The notes under the pieces were generated by a model. The model worked only from the letters and a program-made list of their open reading frames with translations, searched no databases and was not told the origin of the DNA. Source: Paradesertivirga sp966210515 (GTDB taxonomy: Bacteria; Bacteroidota; Bacteroidia; Sphingobacteriales; Sphingobacteriaceae). Taken from it: a stretch of 64,000 bases of DNA. Position 1 is the first letter of the stretch. Each line of letters opens with the position of its first letter. Where the stretch lies: contig CBIHLM010000006.1 in assembly GCA_966210515.1 (NCBI GenBank), positions 27,874 to 91,873 of the forward strand, given 5' to 3'. Shown here piece after piece: positions 25,629-35,456 of this stretch. The position numbers were made by a program, and so were the translations under genes.

Positions 25629-27533
25629 TTATACGTAAGCCCGCTGGTTCTTACCTTCTACCCAGTTCATATAAGAGCGGTTAACAACTTTATTTCCTCC
25701 TGGTGTAGGATAGTTTCCTGAAAAATACCAATCGCCTAAATGATTCGGACAAGCTTTATGAAGATTGTCCAATGTTTGATAAATCACCTGGACTTCGGCT
25801 TTTATATCCGGCGGAGAAATGATTTTTGCTATCCTGGCAGATATCTCTTCGTCGGTAAATGGTTCGTAAATCGCTTTAACGTAATTTGGAACTTGTTCTT
25901 TATCCAAAGTTACCGATGCTTTACATTTTTCGTAAACTTCCCAGATAAGGTGTTCGCGATCTGTTTCTTTTAACAAGGAAATTGCTGCTTCAAACGCGAC
26001 AAATTCACCCATCCTGGACATATCAATGCCGTAACAATCGGGATAACGAATTTGAGGAGCAGAAGAAACTACAACTACTTTAACAGGACCTAAGCGGTCG
26101 AGGATGCGTAAAATACTTTGTTTAAGAGTTGTTCCACGGACAATTGAATCGTCGATAACAACTAAAGAGTCCTGCCCTCTTCTGATGAGACCATAGGTTG
26201 TATCGTAAATATGGGACACCATATCCTGCCTGTCAGCGTCCTGAGTGATGAAAGTTCTAAGTTTTGCGTCCTTGATGGCAATTTTCTCAACTCTCGGAGC
26301 CATATTCAGCATATCCTCCAACTCCTGATCAGAAATCTTATCAGCCCTGTTTAGCAGCGTTTCTTTTTGCAGCTGGTTTACATATTTGTATAAACCATCC
26401 ACCATTCCATAAAAAGCAACTTCAGCAGTATTAGGAATGAAAGATACCACTGTATTTTTCAAATCGTTATTTACAGCTTTTAGAATTTGAGGACACAACA
26501 AACGTCCCAATTCCTTCCGTTCTTTATAAATGTCGGCATCGCTGCCTCTTGAAAAATAGATACGTTCGAAAGAGCACGATTTATGCTCTTCCGGCTCACG
26601 GAATTGCTCTTCCGAGATATCGCCATTCTTCTTGATAATAAGAGCATGCCCTGGTTTTATCTCCTTTATAGAAGAGATTGGAACATTAAATGCGGTTTGA
26701 ATAGCGGGGCGTTCAGAAGTAACAACAGCTACCTCGTCATCAATGTAGTAAAAAGCTGGCCGGATACCCGATGGATCCCTCATTACAAATGCATCACCAT
26801 GGCCAAATATACCTTCAATGGTATAGCCGCCATCCCAGGTCTTTGCCGAACGACGAAGTATTTTCGCAACGTCAATGTTATCGGCTATAAGCTGACTTAT
26901 AATTGCGTTAGAGTGCCCATCACCTTTATAAGAGTCGAACAGTTCCTGATTTTCGGCATCAAGAAAGTGTCCGATCTTTTCAAGAACGGTAACCGTATCT
27001 GCCCTTTCTTTTGGATGCTGGCCAAGTTCATACAACTGCTCCAGTAATTCATCAACATTAGTCATATTGAAGTTACCCGCAATTACCAGATTACGGCTCA
27101 TCCAGTTGTTCTGGCGAAGGAATGGATGACAATTCTCGATACTGTTTTTACCGTGAGTCCCGTAGCGTAAATGGCCCATCAATACTTCTCCCGTGAAGCT
27201 GATATTTTCCTTCAGCCACTCAGCATCTTTAAACAATTCTGGCGAATTACTTTGTACATCGGCAAACTTCCTCTGTACATGTTCAAAAACCTCTGATACA
27301 GCGCTTGATCCCATAGCCCGATAACGGCTTATGTAACGGTTCCCCGGAGCGACATTCAATTTTATGGTAGCTATACCCGCTCCGTCCTGCCCCCTGTTAT
27401 GCTGCTTTTCCATAAGCAGGTACAGTTTATTCAGACCATATAAGGACGTGCCATATTTTTGCTGATAGTAAGACAGGGGTTTTAAAAGACGGATAAGTGC
27501 GATACCGCACTCATGTTTTATGGATTCACTCAT
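25629..27533 (-). CDS. Amidophosphoribosyltransferase-type class II glutamine amidotransferase (long form)
   Basis: 634 residues, compared with about 470-505 for ordinary PurF. PurF makes phosphoribosylamine from PRPP and glutamine, the first step of purine synthesis. The N-terminal nucleophile is Cys9 in HECGIAL, so a short propeptide would be removed. Glutaminase motifs follow: RGQDGAGIAT, GHLRYGTHG and AGNFNMTN (replacing NGNLTN). The PRPP loop VVIDDSIVRGTT is intact at about 458-469. About 100 additional C-terminal residues have no motif I know. This long form is familiar in Bacteroidota; it may be a PurF paralogue with a different role. Confidence 0.82.
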   Translation of the reverse strand: MSESIKHECGIALIRLLKPLSYYQQKYGTSLYGLNKLYLLMEKQHNRGQDGAGIATIKLNVAPGNRYISRYRAMGSSAVSEVFEHVQRKFADVQSNSPELFKDAEWLKENISFTGEVLMGHLRYGTHGKNSIENCHPFLRQNNWMSRNLVIAGNFNMTNVDELLEQLYELGQHPKERADTVTVLEKIGHFLDAENQELFDSYKGDGHSNAIISQLIADNIDVAKILRRSAKTWDGGYTIEGIFGHGDAFVMRDPSGIRPAFYYIDDEVAVVTSERPAIQTAFNVPISSIKEIKPGHALIIKKNGDISEEQFREPEEHKSCSFERIYFSRGSDADIYKERKELGRLLCPQILKAVNNDLKNTVVSFIPNTAEVAFYGMVDGLYKYVNQLQKETLLNRADKISDQELEDMLNMAPRVEKIAIKDAKLRTFITQDADRQDMVSHIYDTTYGLIRRGQDSLVVIDDSIVRGTTLKQSILRILDRLGPVKVVVVSSAPQIRYPDCYGIDMSRMGEFVAFEAAISLLKETDREHLIWEVYEKCKASVTLDKEQVPNYVKAIYEPFTDEEISARIAKIISPPDIKAEVQVIYQTLDNLHKACPNHLGDWYFSGNYPTPGGNKVVNRSYMNWVEGKNQRAYV

Positions 27534-27658
27534 AATTGTTAACGAGTATGCAAAATTAAGATATTAATCTAGAAAATATTAAAAGCTTAACGGAAAATAT
27601 CAACAAAATACATGAAGACCTCCAAAAATGATATTTTTTACCAGGTATCGACAAACCG

Positions 27659-29155
27659 CTAGGTAAGTACATCGGGAAATATTCCAAATAATATTAATAA
27701 TACCGTCAAAATGAGAATTAAAACAGTGAGAGGATTACGCCTTTCCTCTATCTTAAATTCTATTTCCGAATCTTTCAAAAATGCATAAAGCGGGATTTTC
27801 AGATAGTAAAACAAAGAGACTACAGTGGTTAAAGCTCCCGTAATCAATAAACCCAGCATCCAAACCGACCCGGTAGATGAGTAGTAATCAAAACCTGAGG
27901 AAAAGATCAATAATTTGGCTACAAAGCCCGCTGTTGGAGGCAATCCCGTTAAGGCTATGAGTACTATTACAAAACATACAAACTCGATTTTCAAAATCTT
28001 CCCAAGGCCTTTATACTTCCTGATGTCAGTTATACCGGTCTGGCTTTCAATTTTATCAACTAACATGAAAGCAGCCATGTTCATTATTGCATAAACAGCC
28101 ATGTAAAAAATCAGGCTTTTGAAACCGCCCCCCTCAAAAGATATGACGGCCATCAATGCAAATCCGGTATGACCTATAGAGGAATAGGCTAACATTCTTT
28201 TAACGTTGTTTTGCCAAATAGCACTAAAATTCCCTACGATCATCGTTAAAAGCGACCCGACAGATAAAATTGTTTTGAAGTCAAAGAATGAGTTGTAAGC
28301 ATCTCCAAACTCAAACATATAAAACGGCTCCATAAATCTGATCAGCACTGCGAATCCGGCTATTTTGGGCGCAGTTGAAATAAAGGCCGTTACAGGAGTG
28401 GGAGCACCTTCGTACACATCGGGAATCCAGAAATGAAAAGGAACAAAAGATAGCTTAAATCCAACCCCAACTAAAACGAGGCTTAAAGCCAATGTAACAG
28501 CCATATTGGGAGCTTCTTTCAAGCCGTTTAAGAAGTTCGCGTCGCCAATATTTATGCTTCCGGTAAGCGCATATAACAGGGACATGCCATACAGCATCAC
28601 AGCCGAACAAATAGAACCAAACAGCACATATTTCATTGCAGCTTCTGTTTGCTTATCGTTGCCCGAAGCATATCCAACCATCAGATAGGACGCGATAGAA
28701 ACCATCTCTACTGAAATATAAATCATGAGTAAACTCGCCGACATACTCATTAGATTCAAGCCAATCAATACTGCAGGTAAAAGCATATACATATCACCCA
28801 CTCCTTTTTTATGATTTTGAAGAGCGGGATTATACCTGATAAAAAAGGCAAACAATATGGTAACGATACTAAATATCGATTTAAACGAAATACTTAAATC
28901 ATCAAGAATCATGGTATTGCTGAAAAGCAAAATCCTTGAAATATCAATATTCTGAAGAAATCCGGTTATAATTGAAATCGTTATCCCTGACACACATGCA
29001 TAGAATGCCAGCGATGACTTTTTACCTGGCACAAACAGGTCTGCCAGAATTACAATGATAAAAGTTAATACCAAAACAAGTTCGGGGAGCAAATAAGAGA
29101 ACCCTGAAATAGTAGAATTTAATAATTGAGAGATATATGGCAGAAACTCGTTCAT
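27659..29155 (-). CDS. nuoN: NADH-quinone oxidoreductase subunit N
   Basis: 498 residues, an antiporter-like proton-pumping subunit of complex I with about 14 transmembrane helices. Conserved parts include ISVEMVSIASYLMVG, SFVPFHFWIPDVYEGAPTPVTAF with the key lysine/histidine chain, RMLAYSSIGHTGFALMA, and GLPPTAGFVAK. Last gene of the nuoH-N operon, its ATG overlapping the nuoM TAA by one base (TAATG). Confidence 0.96.
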   Translation of the reverse strand: MNEFLPYISQLLNSTISGFSYLLPELVLVLTFIIVILADLFVPGKKSSLAFYACVSGITISIITGFLQNIDISRILLFSNTMILDDLSISFKSIFSIVTILFAFFIRYNPALQNHKKGVGDMYMLLPAVLIGLNLMSMSASLLMIYISVEMVSIASYLMVGYASGNDKQTEAAMKYVLFGSICSAVMLYGMSLLYALTGSINIGDANFLNGLKEAPNMAVTLALSLVLVGVGFKLSFVPFHFWIPDVYEGAPTPVTAFISTAPKIAGFAVLIRFMEPFYMFEFGDAYNSFFDFKTILSVGSLLTMIVGNFSAIWQNNVKRMLAYSSIGHTGFALMAVISFEGGGFKSLIFYMAVYAIMNMAAFMLVDKIESQTGITDIRKYKGLGKILKIEFVCFVIVLIALTGLPPTAGFVAKLLIFSSGFDYYSSTGSVWMLGLLITGALTTVVSLFYYLKIPLYAFLKDSEIEFKIEERRNPLTVLILILTVLLILFGIFPDVLT

Positions 29156-30756
29156 TATTTTAAATTAATCAAACGAATAAGTTCCAGTACCGAGGCGTTC
29201 ATTTTATCGAAGGCTAAGAAAGGCATAATTCCCAAAAGCAACGCAAATACAGTTAGAGTTGTTAAAACGAAAACCTCTCTGCTGTTCACATCCACAAGTT
29301 TTAACCGCCAGTCCTCGCCTCCCATTAAACGGGTCTGGCCGAAGAACATGCGTTGCAGGGTCCACAACAAATAAGCGGCCCCCAACAGAATACCAAAGGA
29401 GCCACATACAGCCATCCATCGGGGCAGTAAATCGTTTACACTTTCGGATGTAAATGCTCCGATAAGACTAAAAGCTTCTGCTATAAATGCCGAAAAACCA
29501 GGCAGGCCAAGCGAAGCAAAAAATGCGATCATTACAAATGCTGTATACTTTGGCATAATCAGTGCGAGGCCCCTGAAATCGTATATTTCACGACTATGAA
29601 CCCGGTTATAAATTACTCCAACCAAGAAGAAAAGCATGGTTGATAAAAATCCGTGACTGATCATTTGAAGCATTGCTCCGCTTATCCCTTCAGCCGTAAC
29701 CGAGGCAATTCCAAGCAATACAAATCCCATATGGGAGACCGAAGAATAAGCAATAAGCCGTTTAAGATCTTTCTGAGCAAGAGCATTGAAAGCTCCGTAA
29801 ACTATAGAAACTACACCTATCAGGCCAAGCCACCAGGCAGATTGGATGGCAGCATCAGGAAAAATACTGATACAAACTCTCAAAATTCCATAACCTCCTA
29901 TTTTCAATAAGATACCCGCCAGGATTATTGAAACCGGAGTCGGCGCTTCTACGTGGGCATCGGGTAACCATGTATGCAACGGTACAATTGGCACTTTTAT
30001 AGCGAATGCGATAAACAACACTATAAAACCTAGTAATCGTGCGGAAATGCCAAATATTTGTTGATTTGCTATCGCGGAAAAGATAGAACCTGAAGCATAG
30101 TTTGCAGGGTTCATCATGTGCAGCATATTGAAAGTATGATTACCTGTAACGGGGTCGGTTACAGAAAAATACAAGCCAATAATTACCAGCAACATGAACA
30201 CCGATCCAAAGAGCGTATACAAAAAAAACTTTATCGCCGCATACTCTCTACGTACACCTCCCCACATTCCGATAAGGAAATAAAGCGGAAGAAGCATTAA
30301 TTCATAAAAAATATAGAACAGAAAGAAGTCGAGGGCACAAAATACACCCATAATTGCTGTATTAAGGAGCATCAATAAAGCGAAGTACCCCTTCAGGTTT
30401 GTTTTAATTTCCCACGATGACAGCACCGCTATTAACATGACAACCGAAGTAAGTACAAGAAACGGCATTGAAAGTCCATCGATCCCTAAGAAATAATCTA
30501 TTTGTAAAGCGCCAAGCGAGCCGAGATTCAGACTAATCCATGGCAAGCGTTCAACCAGTTGATATTTTGATTGGACATCTATACCAGAAAAAACAGAAGC
30601 ATCAAATTTTAGATAAATGAAAGCACTTATGATAACTTGAATCATAACCGTTCCGAGTGCAACATATTTAAATTTCTGTTGCAAGGACGAAGGAAGTACT
30701 AGGATAAGCAAGCCTGCTAAAATTGGTATAAATATTAAGAGTGAAAGCAAACTCAT
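29155..30756 (-). CDS. nuoM: NADH-quinone oxidoreductase subunit M
   Basis: 533 residues, the second antiporter-like subunit of complex I. The helix with the essential glutamate (FFLFYIFYELMLLPLYFLIG), the VPIVPLHTWLPDAHVEAPTPVS segment and LIAYSSVSHMGFVLLG are all present. It overlaps nuoL by 4 bp (ATGA) and nuoN by 1 bp, so translation is tightly coupled. Confidence 0.96.
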   Translation of the reverse strand: MSLLSLLIFIPILAGLLILVLPSSLQQKFKYVALGTVMIQVIISAFIYLKFDASVFSGIDVQSKYQLVERLPWISLNLGSLGALQIDYFLGIDGLSMPFLVLTSVVMLIAVLSSWEIKTNLKGYFALLMLLNTAIMGVFCALDFFLFYIFYELMLLPLYFLIGMWGGVRREYAAIKFFLYTLFGSVFMLLVIIGLYFSVTDPVTGNHTFNMLHMMNPANYASGSIFSAIANQQIFGISARLLGFIVLFIAFAIKVPIVPLHTWLPDAHVEAPTPVSIILAGILLKIGGYGILRVCISIFPDAAIQSAWWLGLIGVVSIVYGAFNALAQKDLKRLIAYSSVSHMGFVLLGIASVTAEGISGAMLQMISHGFLSTMLFFLVGVIYNRVHSREIYDFRGLALIMPKYTAFVMIAFFASLGLPGFSAFIAEAFSLIGAFTSESVNDLLPRWMAVCGSFGILLGAAYLLWTLQRMFFGQTRLMGGEDWRLKLVDVNSREVFVLTTLTVFALLLGIMPFLAFDKMNASVLELIRLINLK

Positions 30757-32810
30757 ATAACCTGAAGAAATATTTTAATTATAAAAAAAGTTAAGATTAC
30801 CAGAACCATGGACAAGAGATAATGCTGTAGCCGACCAGTCTGGAAATATCGGGTAAGGTTTCCAATCGATTTGCTGATTGACCCGGACGCATTTACCAGG
30901 CCATCAACAATATATTTGTCGAACCAATGAGTAACTATTGATAGAATCACGCCTGCTTTAGCAGCATAATTAACAATTCCGTCTATGACAACCCTATCGA
31001 AACCATAAGATGATCGTGACAAAGAAGTTATTCCATTCACAAAAACGAATTGATAAAGTTCGTTGAAATACCATTGCCCTTTTGATAAACCAAAGAGTGC
31101 TGTTCGTGAGAAATCAGGAGATTTATCTCTTTTAGCATACCATATATAAGCGACGAAAACTACCGCAACAGCAATAACATTTACCGTTACCGGGATGAAA
31201 GTATGATAAAAATCAACTTTCCCTATTTCCTTTAAAACAGAAAAGCCTTTAACTATCCAGGAGCTATCATAATGCAGAGGATTGAATGAAAACGCCGGAA
31301 ATAAGCAGAACACGGCTAAAATCATCAACACATACTTCATGGCATTTGGTGCTTCGTGCAGGGATAATTTAACACTGCTAACCTTTTGCAAACGCAAGTC
31401 GCCAAAAAAGACTTTGAATATTAAGCGGGCTATGTAAAAAGCAGTTAGCCATGAGGTGAGTAAAGCCGAGTAAGGAATGAGTTTTGTCCAATTATTCTTA
31501 ACATCAGCCCATTCAAATGATTGAATTAAAATAGCATCTTTCGATAAAAAACCGGAAGTGAGAGGGATACCAGCTAATGCCAGTGCCGCCAGCACCATTG
31601 TAATAAATGTTACCGGCATCTTTTTCCTCAAACCACCCATATTCCGGATGTCTTGATGATCGAAATCCAATCCGCTCTTTTCTTTGACATGAGCCATTTC
31701 GTGAATAACAGCGCCGGCAGCCAAGAACAACAGACATTTAAAAAAAGCATGAGTCACGAGGTGAAAAATACCGGAAGAATAAGCGCCAACGCCCATAGCA
31801 ATCATCATAAAACCTAACTGCGAAATTGTCGAGAAGGCCAGTATTCTTTTAATATCGTTTTGTGTGAGGGCAATTGTGGCGGCCATAAACGCTGTAAATG
31901 CTCCTATAGACGCAATAACCAATAATACAGTAGAATCGAAAATCGGATATATCCTTGCCAGAAGAAAAACGCCTGCGGCCACCATCGTCGCGGCATGGAT
32001 TAAAGAAGACACAGAGGTTGGACCCTCCATGGCATCGGGTAACCAGGTATGCAATGGAAATTGCGCTGATTTGGCTGTCGCACCAAAAAAGAAAGCTAAT
32101 CCAGCGAGGGTTAACCAGATTGCAGGCATATTACTTGTTTCATTCACCCACAAGCCATTCTCTATTATCGAGTTTAAAACCAATCCTCCCTCTTTGAAAA
32201 GAAGGTGAATATCGAAAGTCTTAAACTGAGTGAAAACAATCATTATCCCTGTAAGGAAGCCCAAATCACCCAGGCGATTCATGATAAAAGCTTTCTTACT
32301 CGCCCGATTGGCAGAATCTTTCGTAAACCAAAAGCCGATAAGCAGATAAGATGAAAATCCAACCAGCTCCCAAAACATATACAACACCAAAAGATTATCT
32401 GTAATTACGAGGCCCAGCATTGAAAAGCAGAACAAGCTCAGATAAGCCCAGTAGCGGGGTAAATAAGGATCACCCTGCATGTATTTGGTAGAATAAATAT
32501 GCACTAACAGTGCGATTGAAGTTACCAGCGATAACATCAATACAGAAAGATTATTGAGCAGTATACCAACAGTAAGAGTCGTTTTACCAATCGTAAACCA
32601 GGTCGCTTGCTGATGAATATCTCCATTGTTCCATATCTGAATGAAAAGAAAAACAGAAATCAGAAAACTTATAGCAATTGTGGCGATTGATAAAGAAGCG
32701 CCCCTATCCTTTTTTCCCGGAATCAACAAAATCCCCAGAAATGATAGTAGCGGCATTAAAGCCGCTGTTACGGCTAACAAACTTAAATTCCCTTCTGTTA
32801 ATGTGTCCAA
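30753..32810 (-). CDS. nuoL: NADH-quinone oxidoreductase subunit L
   Basis: 685 residues, the largest antiporter-like subunit, with about 16 membrane helices and the long amphipathic lateral helix and anchor at the C-terminus (from about residue 580). Conserved motifs: LYMFWELVGFSSYLLIGFW, AQFPLHTWLPDAMEGPTSVSSLIHAATMV, ILAFSTISQLGFMM. Spaced 1 bp from nuoK and overlapping nuoM by 4 bp. Confidence 0.96.
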   Translation of the reverse strand: MDTLTEGNLSLLAVTAALMPLLSFLGILLIPGKKDRGASLSIATIAISFLISVFLFIQIWNNGDIHQQATWFTIGKTTLTVGILLNNLSVLMLSLVTSIALLVHIYSTKYMQGDPYLPRYWAYLSLFCFSMLGLVITDNLLVLYMFWELVGFSSYLLIGFWFTKDSANRASKKAFIMNRLGDLGFLTGIMIVFTQFKTFDIHLLFKEGGLVLNSIIENGLWVNETSNMPAIWLTLAGLAFFFGATAKSAQFPLHTWLPDAMEGPTSVSSLIHAATMVAAGVFLLARIYPIFDSTVLLVIASIGAFTAFMAATIALTQNDIKRILAFSTISQLGFMMIAMGVGAYSSGIFHLVTHAFFKCLLFLAAGAVIHEMAHVKEKSGLDFDHQDIRNMGGLRKKMPVTFITMVLAALALAGIPLTSGFLSKDAILIQSFEWADVKNNWTKLIPYSALLTSWLTAFYIARLIFKVFFGDLRLQKVSSVKLSLHEAPNAMKYVLMILAVFCLFPAFSFNPLHYDSSWIVKGFSVLKEIGKVDFYHTFIPVTVNVIAVAVVFVAYIWYAKRDKSPDFSRTALFGLSKGQWYFNELYQFVFVNGITSLSRSSYGFDRVVIDGIVNYAAKAGVILSIVTHWFDKYIVDGLVNASGSISKSIGNLTRYFQTGRLQHYLLSMVLVILTFFIIKIFLQVI

Positions 32811-32811
32811 A

Positions 32812-33117
32812 TTAGTCTCTTAATTGATCTATTTTTGTTGGATCTATCGTTCGGTAATACTTATAAACATTCAATATAATAGCGAGCGCAACGGCTACAG
32901 CAGCTGCTGCAAGAACAATCACAAACAAAGCAAAAACTTGCCCTGTTGATGCCATTTTATCGTATTTACTAAAAGCAACGAAATTAAGAATCGCCGCGTT
33001 TAACATGAATTCTATTCCGATCAACATCAAAATTGCATTTCGCTTCGCTAAAACTGCGTACAGGCCAATGCAAAATAAAACTGCACTGACGACCATAAAA
33101 TGCGACAATGGAATCAT
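32812..33117 (-). CDS. nuoK: NADH-quinone oxidoreductase subunit K
   Basis: 101 residues, three transmembrane helices. NuoK links the quinone site to the pumping modules through two buried glutamates, here in LIGIEFMLNAAIL and near the second helix. Normal length for the family. Overlaps nuoJ by 4 bp and precedes nuoL by 1 bp. Confidence 0.95.
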   Translation of the reverse strand: MIPLSHFMVVSAVLFCIGLYAVLAKRNAILMLIGIEFMLNAAILNFVAFSKYDKMASTGQVFALFVIVLAAAAVAVALAIILNVYKYYRTIDPTKIDQLRD

Positions 33118-33653
33118 GAGTCCTTCTCCTTTCGCGCCAAATGAGCTGCTCCGATTAAGGCCATTAACAACAGCACGGAAACCACTTCAAATGGAAGCAG
33201 ATATCGGGTCATGATATTAATTCCTATATAATGAATTGTATTATCTGTTGGCTTTAGCGTATTATCTTCAGCCTCCTTTATCCACTTCAGCTCTTCCGGA
33301 TTAACATTTGAAAATACGAGCATCAAAATTCCGAAGAAAATTAATGCAGTTAAAATTCCGGGAACATAATGAAGAAACCCGGATCTGAAGTTAACGTCCG
33401 GATTATTTAGCAACTCCCTGTTAGATAAGAGGAAAGCGAAAATCATTAAAACCAGTACTCCACCAACATAAATTACTAATTGTGTAATTGCCACAAAATC
33501 AGCCAGCGCAAATACAAATAAACCTGCCATGGTAAATAATGTTAAAAAGAACAGGAAAATAGAACGCACAAAGTTCCGAAGACTCACAACTAACAATGCT
33601 GAGATCAATGCAACTGCACTTAAAACATAAAATATTATTTGTTCTATCGTCAT
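33114..33653 (-). CDS. nuoJ: NADH-quinone oxidoreductase subunit J
   Basis: 179 residues, five membrane helices. The third-helix pi-bulge region VAITQLVIYVGGVLVLMIFAF is the family hallmark and takes part in coupling quinone reduction to proton movement. Overlaps both neighbours (nuoI and nuoK) by 4 bp. Confidence 0.95.
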   Translation of the reverse strand: MTIEQIIFYVLSAVALISALLVVSLRNFVRSIFLFFLTLFTMAGLFVFALADFVAITQLVIYVGGVLVLMIFAFLLSNRELLNNPDVNFRSGFLHYVPGILTALIFFGILMLVFSNVNPEELKWIKEAEDNTLKPTDNTIHYIGINIMTRYLLPFEVVSVLLLMALIGAAHLARKEKDS

Positions 33654-34243
33654 CCGTCTTTTTTCTGGGCAGCCTTTAATGCAGCTTCCTTTGCGGCCTG
33701 GCGCTCGGCAAGTTGCTTAGCCAGTTCTTCGCGTTTCTCTTCCGCCTCTTTTGGAGACATATCCGAAAACTTATACGTTAATTCTGAAATATGAGTCAAT
33801 GGGCGATCGTACTCATTGGTCATAGTAATACATTCGGTAGGACAAACGACTGTGCACAATCCACAAAACATACATTTACCCATATCGATATCGAACTTGG
33901 GAGCATATAAACGTTTTGTTGTTCCGTCAGAGGTTTGTCCGATCGGACCTGTGGATTTAATACTTTCTATCTCGATGCAATCAACCGGACATATTTTAGC
34001 GCAAAGATCACAAACTATGCAATCGTCAATTTCAACATGCAGCTGATAGCGACCAACTTCGGGAATAGGCATTTTCTCGTGAGGATACTGTACTGTAACC
34101 AACCCGGTGGCCTGTTCAAAATAATTGTCGTCCTTTATATTTATAGATTTCCTTTTTTTATTTATAGCAAATAAATGCTTTATGGTTAGGCTTAATCCTA
34201 TCCAGGTAGTTTTAATTGCAGATATTGTGGTTTTAAATATCAA
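33650..34243 (-). CDS. nuoI: NADH-quinone oxidoreductase subunit I (2x4Fe-4S ferredoxin)
   Basis: 197 residues. It carries clusters N6a and N6b on the path to quinone. Two ferredoxin motifs are visible: CIVCDLCAKICPVDC (near residues 74-88) and CMFCGLCTVVCPTEC (about 124-138). The C-terminus has a lysine/glutamate/alanine-rich helical tail (about 165-197) that standard NuoI lacks or has shorter. It lies 12 bp after nuoH and overlaps nuoJ by 4 bp. Confidence 0.95.
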   Translation of the reverse strand: MIFKTTISAIKTTWIGLSLTIKHLFAINKKRKSINIKDDNYFEQATGLVTVQYPHEKMPIPEVGRYQLHVEIDDCIVCDLCAKICPVDCIEIESIKSTGPIGQTSDGTTKRLYAPKFDIDMGKCMFCGLCTVVCPTECITMTNEYDRPLTHISELTYKFSDMSPKEAEEKREELAKQLAERQAAKEAALKAAQKKDG

Positions 34244-34255
34244 TTTTTCTCCTAT

Positions 34256-35326
34256 TTAGATCACCAGTAAAGCCCAGATTCCAGAAATCATCATACATAA
34301 AAATGCCAAAGGAGTTAAGACCTTCCAGCATAAATTCATTAGCTGATCCACCCTCAAACGAGGCAAAGTCCAGCGCAACCACATCTGAACTCCTACAATT
34401 AGCATCACCTTGGTTATTATCCAGAATATCCCCCAGAACGGACCTGTAGTCCAATCGGCCAGCCGAACAGAGCCAATATTGGGCAGCAGTGTATTCCATC
34501 CGCCTAAAAACAAAATTACGCCAAACATTCCGGTTAAAAACATCATCGAATATTCGCCTAAAAAAATAAATGCAAAACGGATACCGGTGTATTCAGTATG
34601 GAATCCGGATACAAGCTCCGATTCAGCTTCCGGGATATCAAAAGGAGCTCTATTACATTCGGCTAAAGATGCGATGAAGTAAATAACGTATGCAACAATA
34701 AGATGCGGGGCTTGAAATATGTTCCATGCAAAAAAACCACCAATCTCGTGGACATTCCAGAGTCCAAGGAACTTTATGGGTTCACCCGACAGTACACCTT
34801 GCTTGCCCGCTATCAATTGCAGATCAAGAGTTTGAGCTATCATTACGGCGCTAATAATAGCAATGCCAGCCGGAATCTCATAAGAAACAACCTGCGCGAC
34901 TGAACGCAATGCGCCAAGCAATGAATATTTATTATTTGAACCCCAACCTGCCATAAGAATGCCGACCGATTCAATCGAGACAATCGCAAATACATAAAAC
35001 ACACCGATATTCAGTGCAGACGGCACAATATCCGGCCCCCAGGGCAACGTGGCAAAACCCATGTAAACCGATAGAAATATAATTACGGGAGCAGCTGCGA
35101 ATAAAATTTTATCTGCCGCCGCAGGAATGATAAATTCCTTTTGGAGCATTTTGAGGATATCGGCCAGAGTTTGCAAGCTTCCATATTTGCCAACCTCCAT
35201 AGGACCCAAACGATCTTGTATAAAAGCAGAAACCTTTCGTTCAGCATACACCGCAAATAGCGCAAAAACAGCAACGAAGGAGAATAATAATACAGCTACT
35301 AAAAGATATGTGATATAGAAATCCAA
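34256..35326 (-). CDS. nuoH: NADH-quinone oxidoreductase subunit H
   Basis: 356 residues, the membrane subunit that forms the quinone chamber. Motifs: YAERKVSAFIQDRLGPMEVGKYGSLQTLAD and AECNRAPFDIPEAESELVSGFHTEY. The start is TTG 35326: an in-frame TAA lies two codons upstream, and the next internal Met is residue 43, too late for the first helix. It is the first gene of the operon; nuoA-G are not adjacent, and a skp gene lies upstream behind a terminator. Confidence 0.95.
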   Translation of the reverse strand: MDFYITYLLVAVLLFSFVAVFALFAVYAERKVSAFIQDRLGPMEVGKYGSLQTLADILKMLQKEFIIPAAADKILFAAAPVIIFLSVYMGFATLPWGPDIVPSALNIGVFYVFAIVSIESVGILMAGWGSNNKYSLLGALRSVAQVVSYEIPAGIAIISAVMIAQTLDLQLIAGKQGVLSGEPIKFLGLWNVHEIGGFFAWNIFQAPHLIVAYVIYFIASLAECNRAPFDIPEAESELVSGFHTEYTGIRFAFIFLGEYSMMFLTGMFGVILFLGGWNTLLPNIGSVRLADWTTGPFWGIFWIITKVMLIVGVQMWLRWTLPRLRVDQLMNLCWKVLTPLAFLCMMISGIWALLVI

Positions 35327-35343
35327 TGTTTAAAATGCTGCTG

Positions 35344-35351
35344 CAAACTTA
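35344..35351 (-). promoter_or_regulatory. -7 promoter box for nuoH-N
   Basis: On the minus strand TAAGTTTG is a perfect match to TAnnTTTG, 17 bp before the nuoH start. A TTTG lies further upstream but with a spacer of about 24 bp, longer than ideal. Together with the terminator at 35406-35435 it supports a separate nuoH-N transcript with a leader of about a dozen nucleotides. Confidence 0.5.
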
Positions 35352-35405
35352 AACAATACGGCGGATATTTTTTGGCAAATGCAGAAGAGAATGAAATTAG
35401 GAATA

Positions 35406-35435
35406 AACAAAAAAAGCGAGACAATTTGCCTCGCT
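35406..35435 (-). terminator. Terminator after the skp pair
   Basis: Stem AGCGAG(G)/(T)CTCGCT (35415-35420 with 35430-35435 on the plus strand), CAA/TTG inside, followed on the minus strand by seven T residues. It separates the bamA-skp cluster from nuoH. Confidence 0.85.
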
Positions 35436-35456
35436 CTTCCATTTACGAATATTAAC

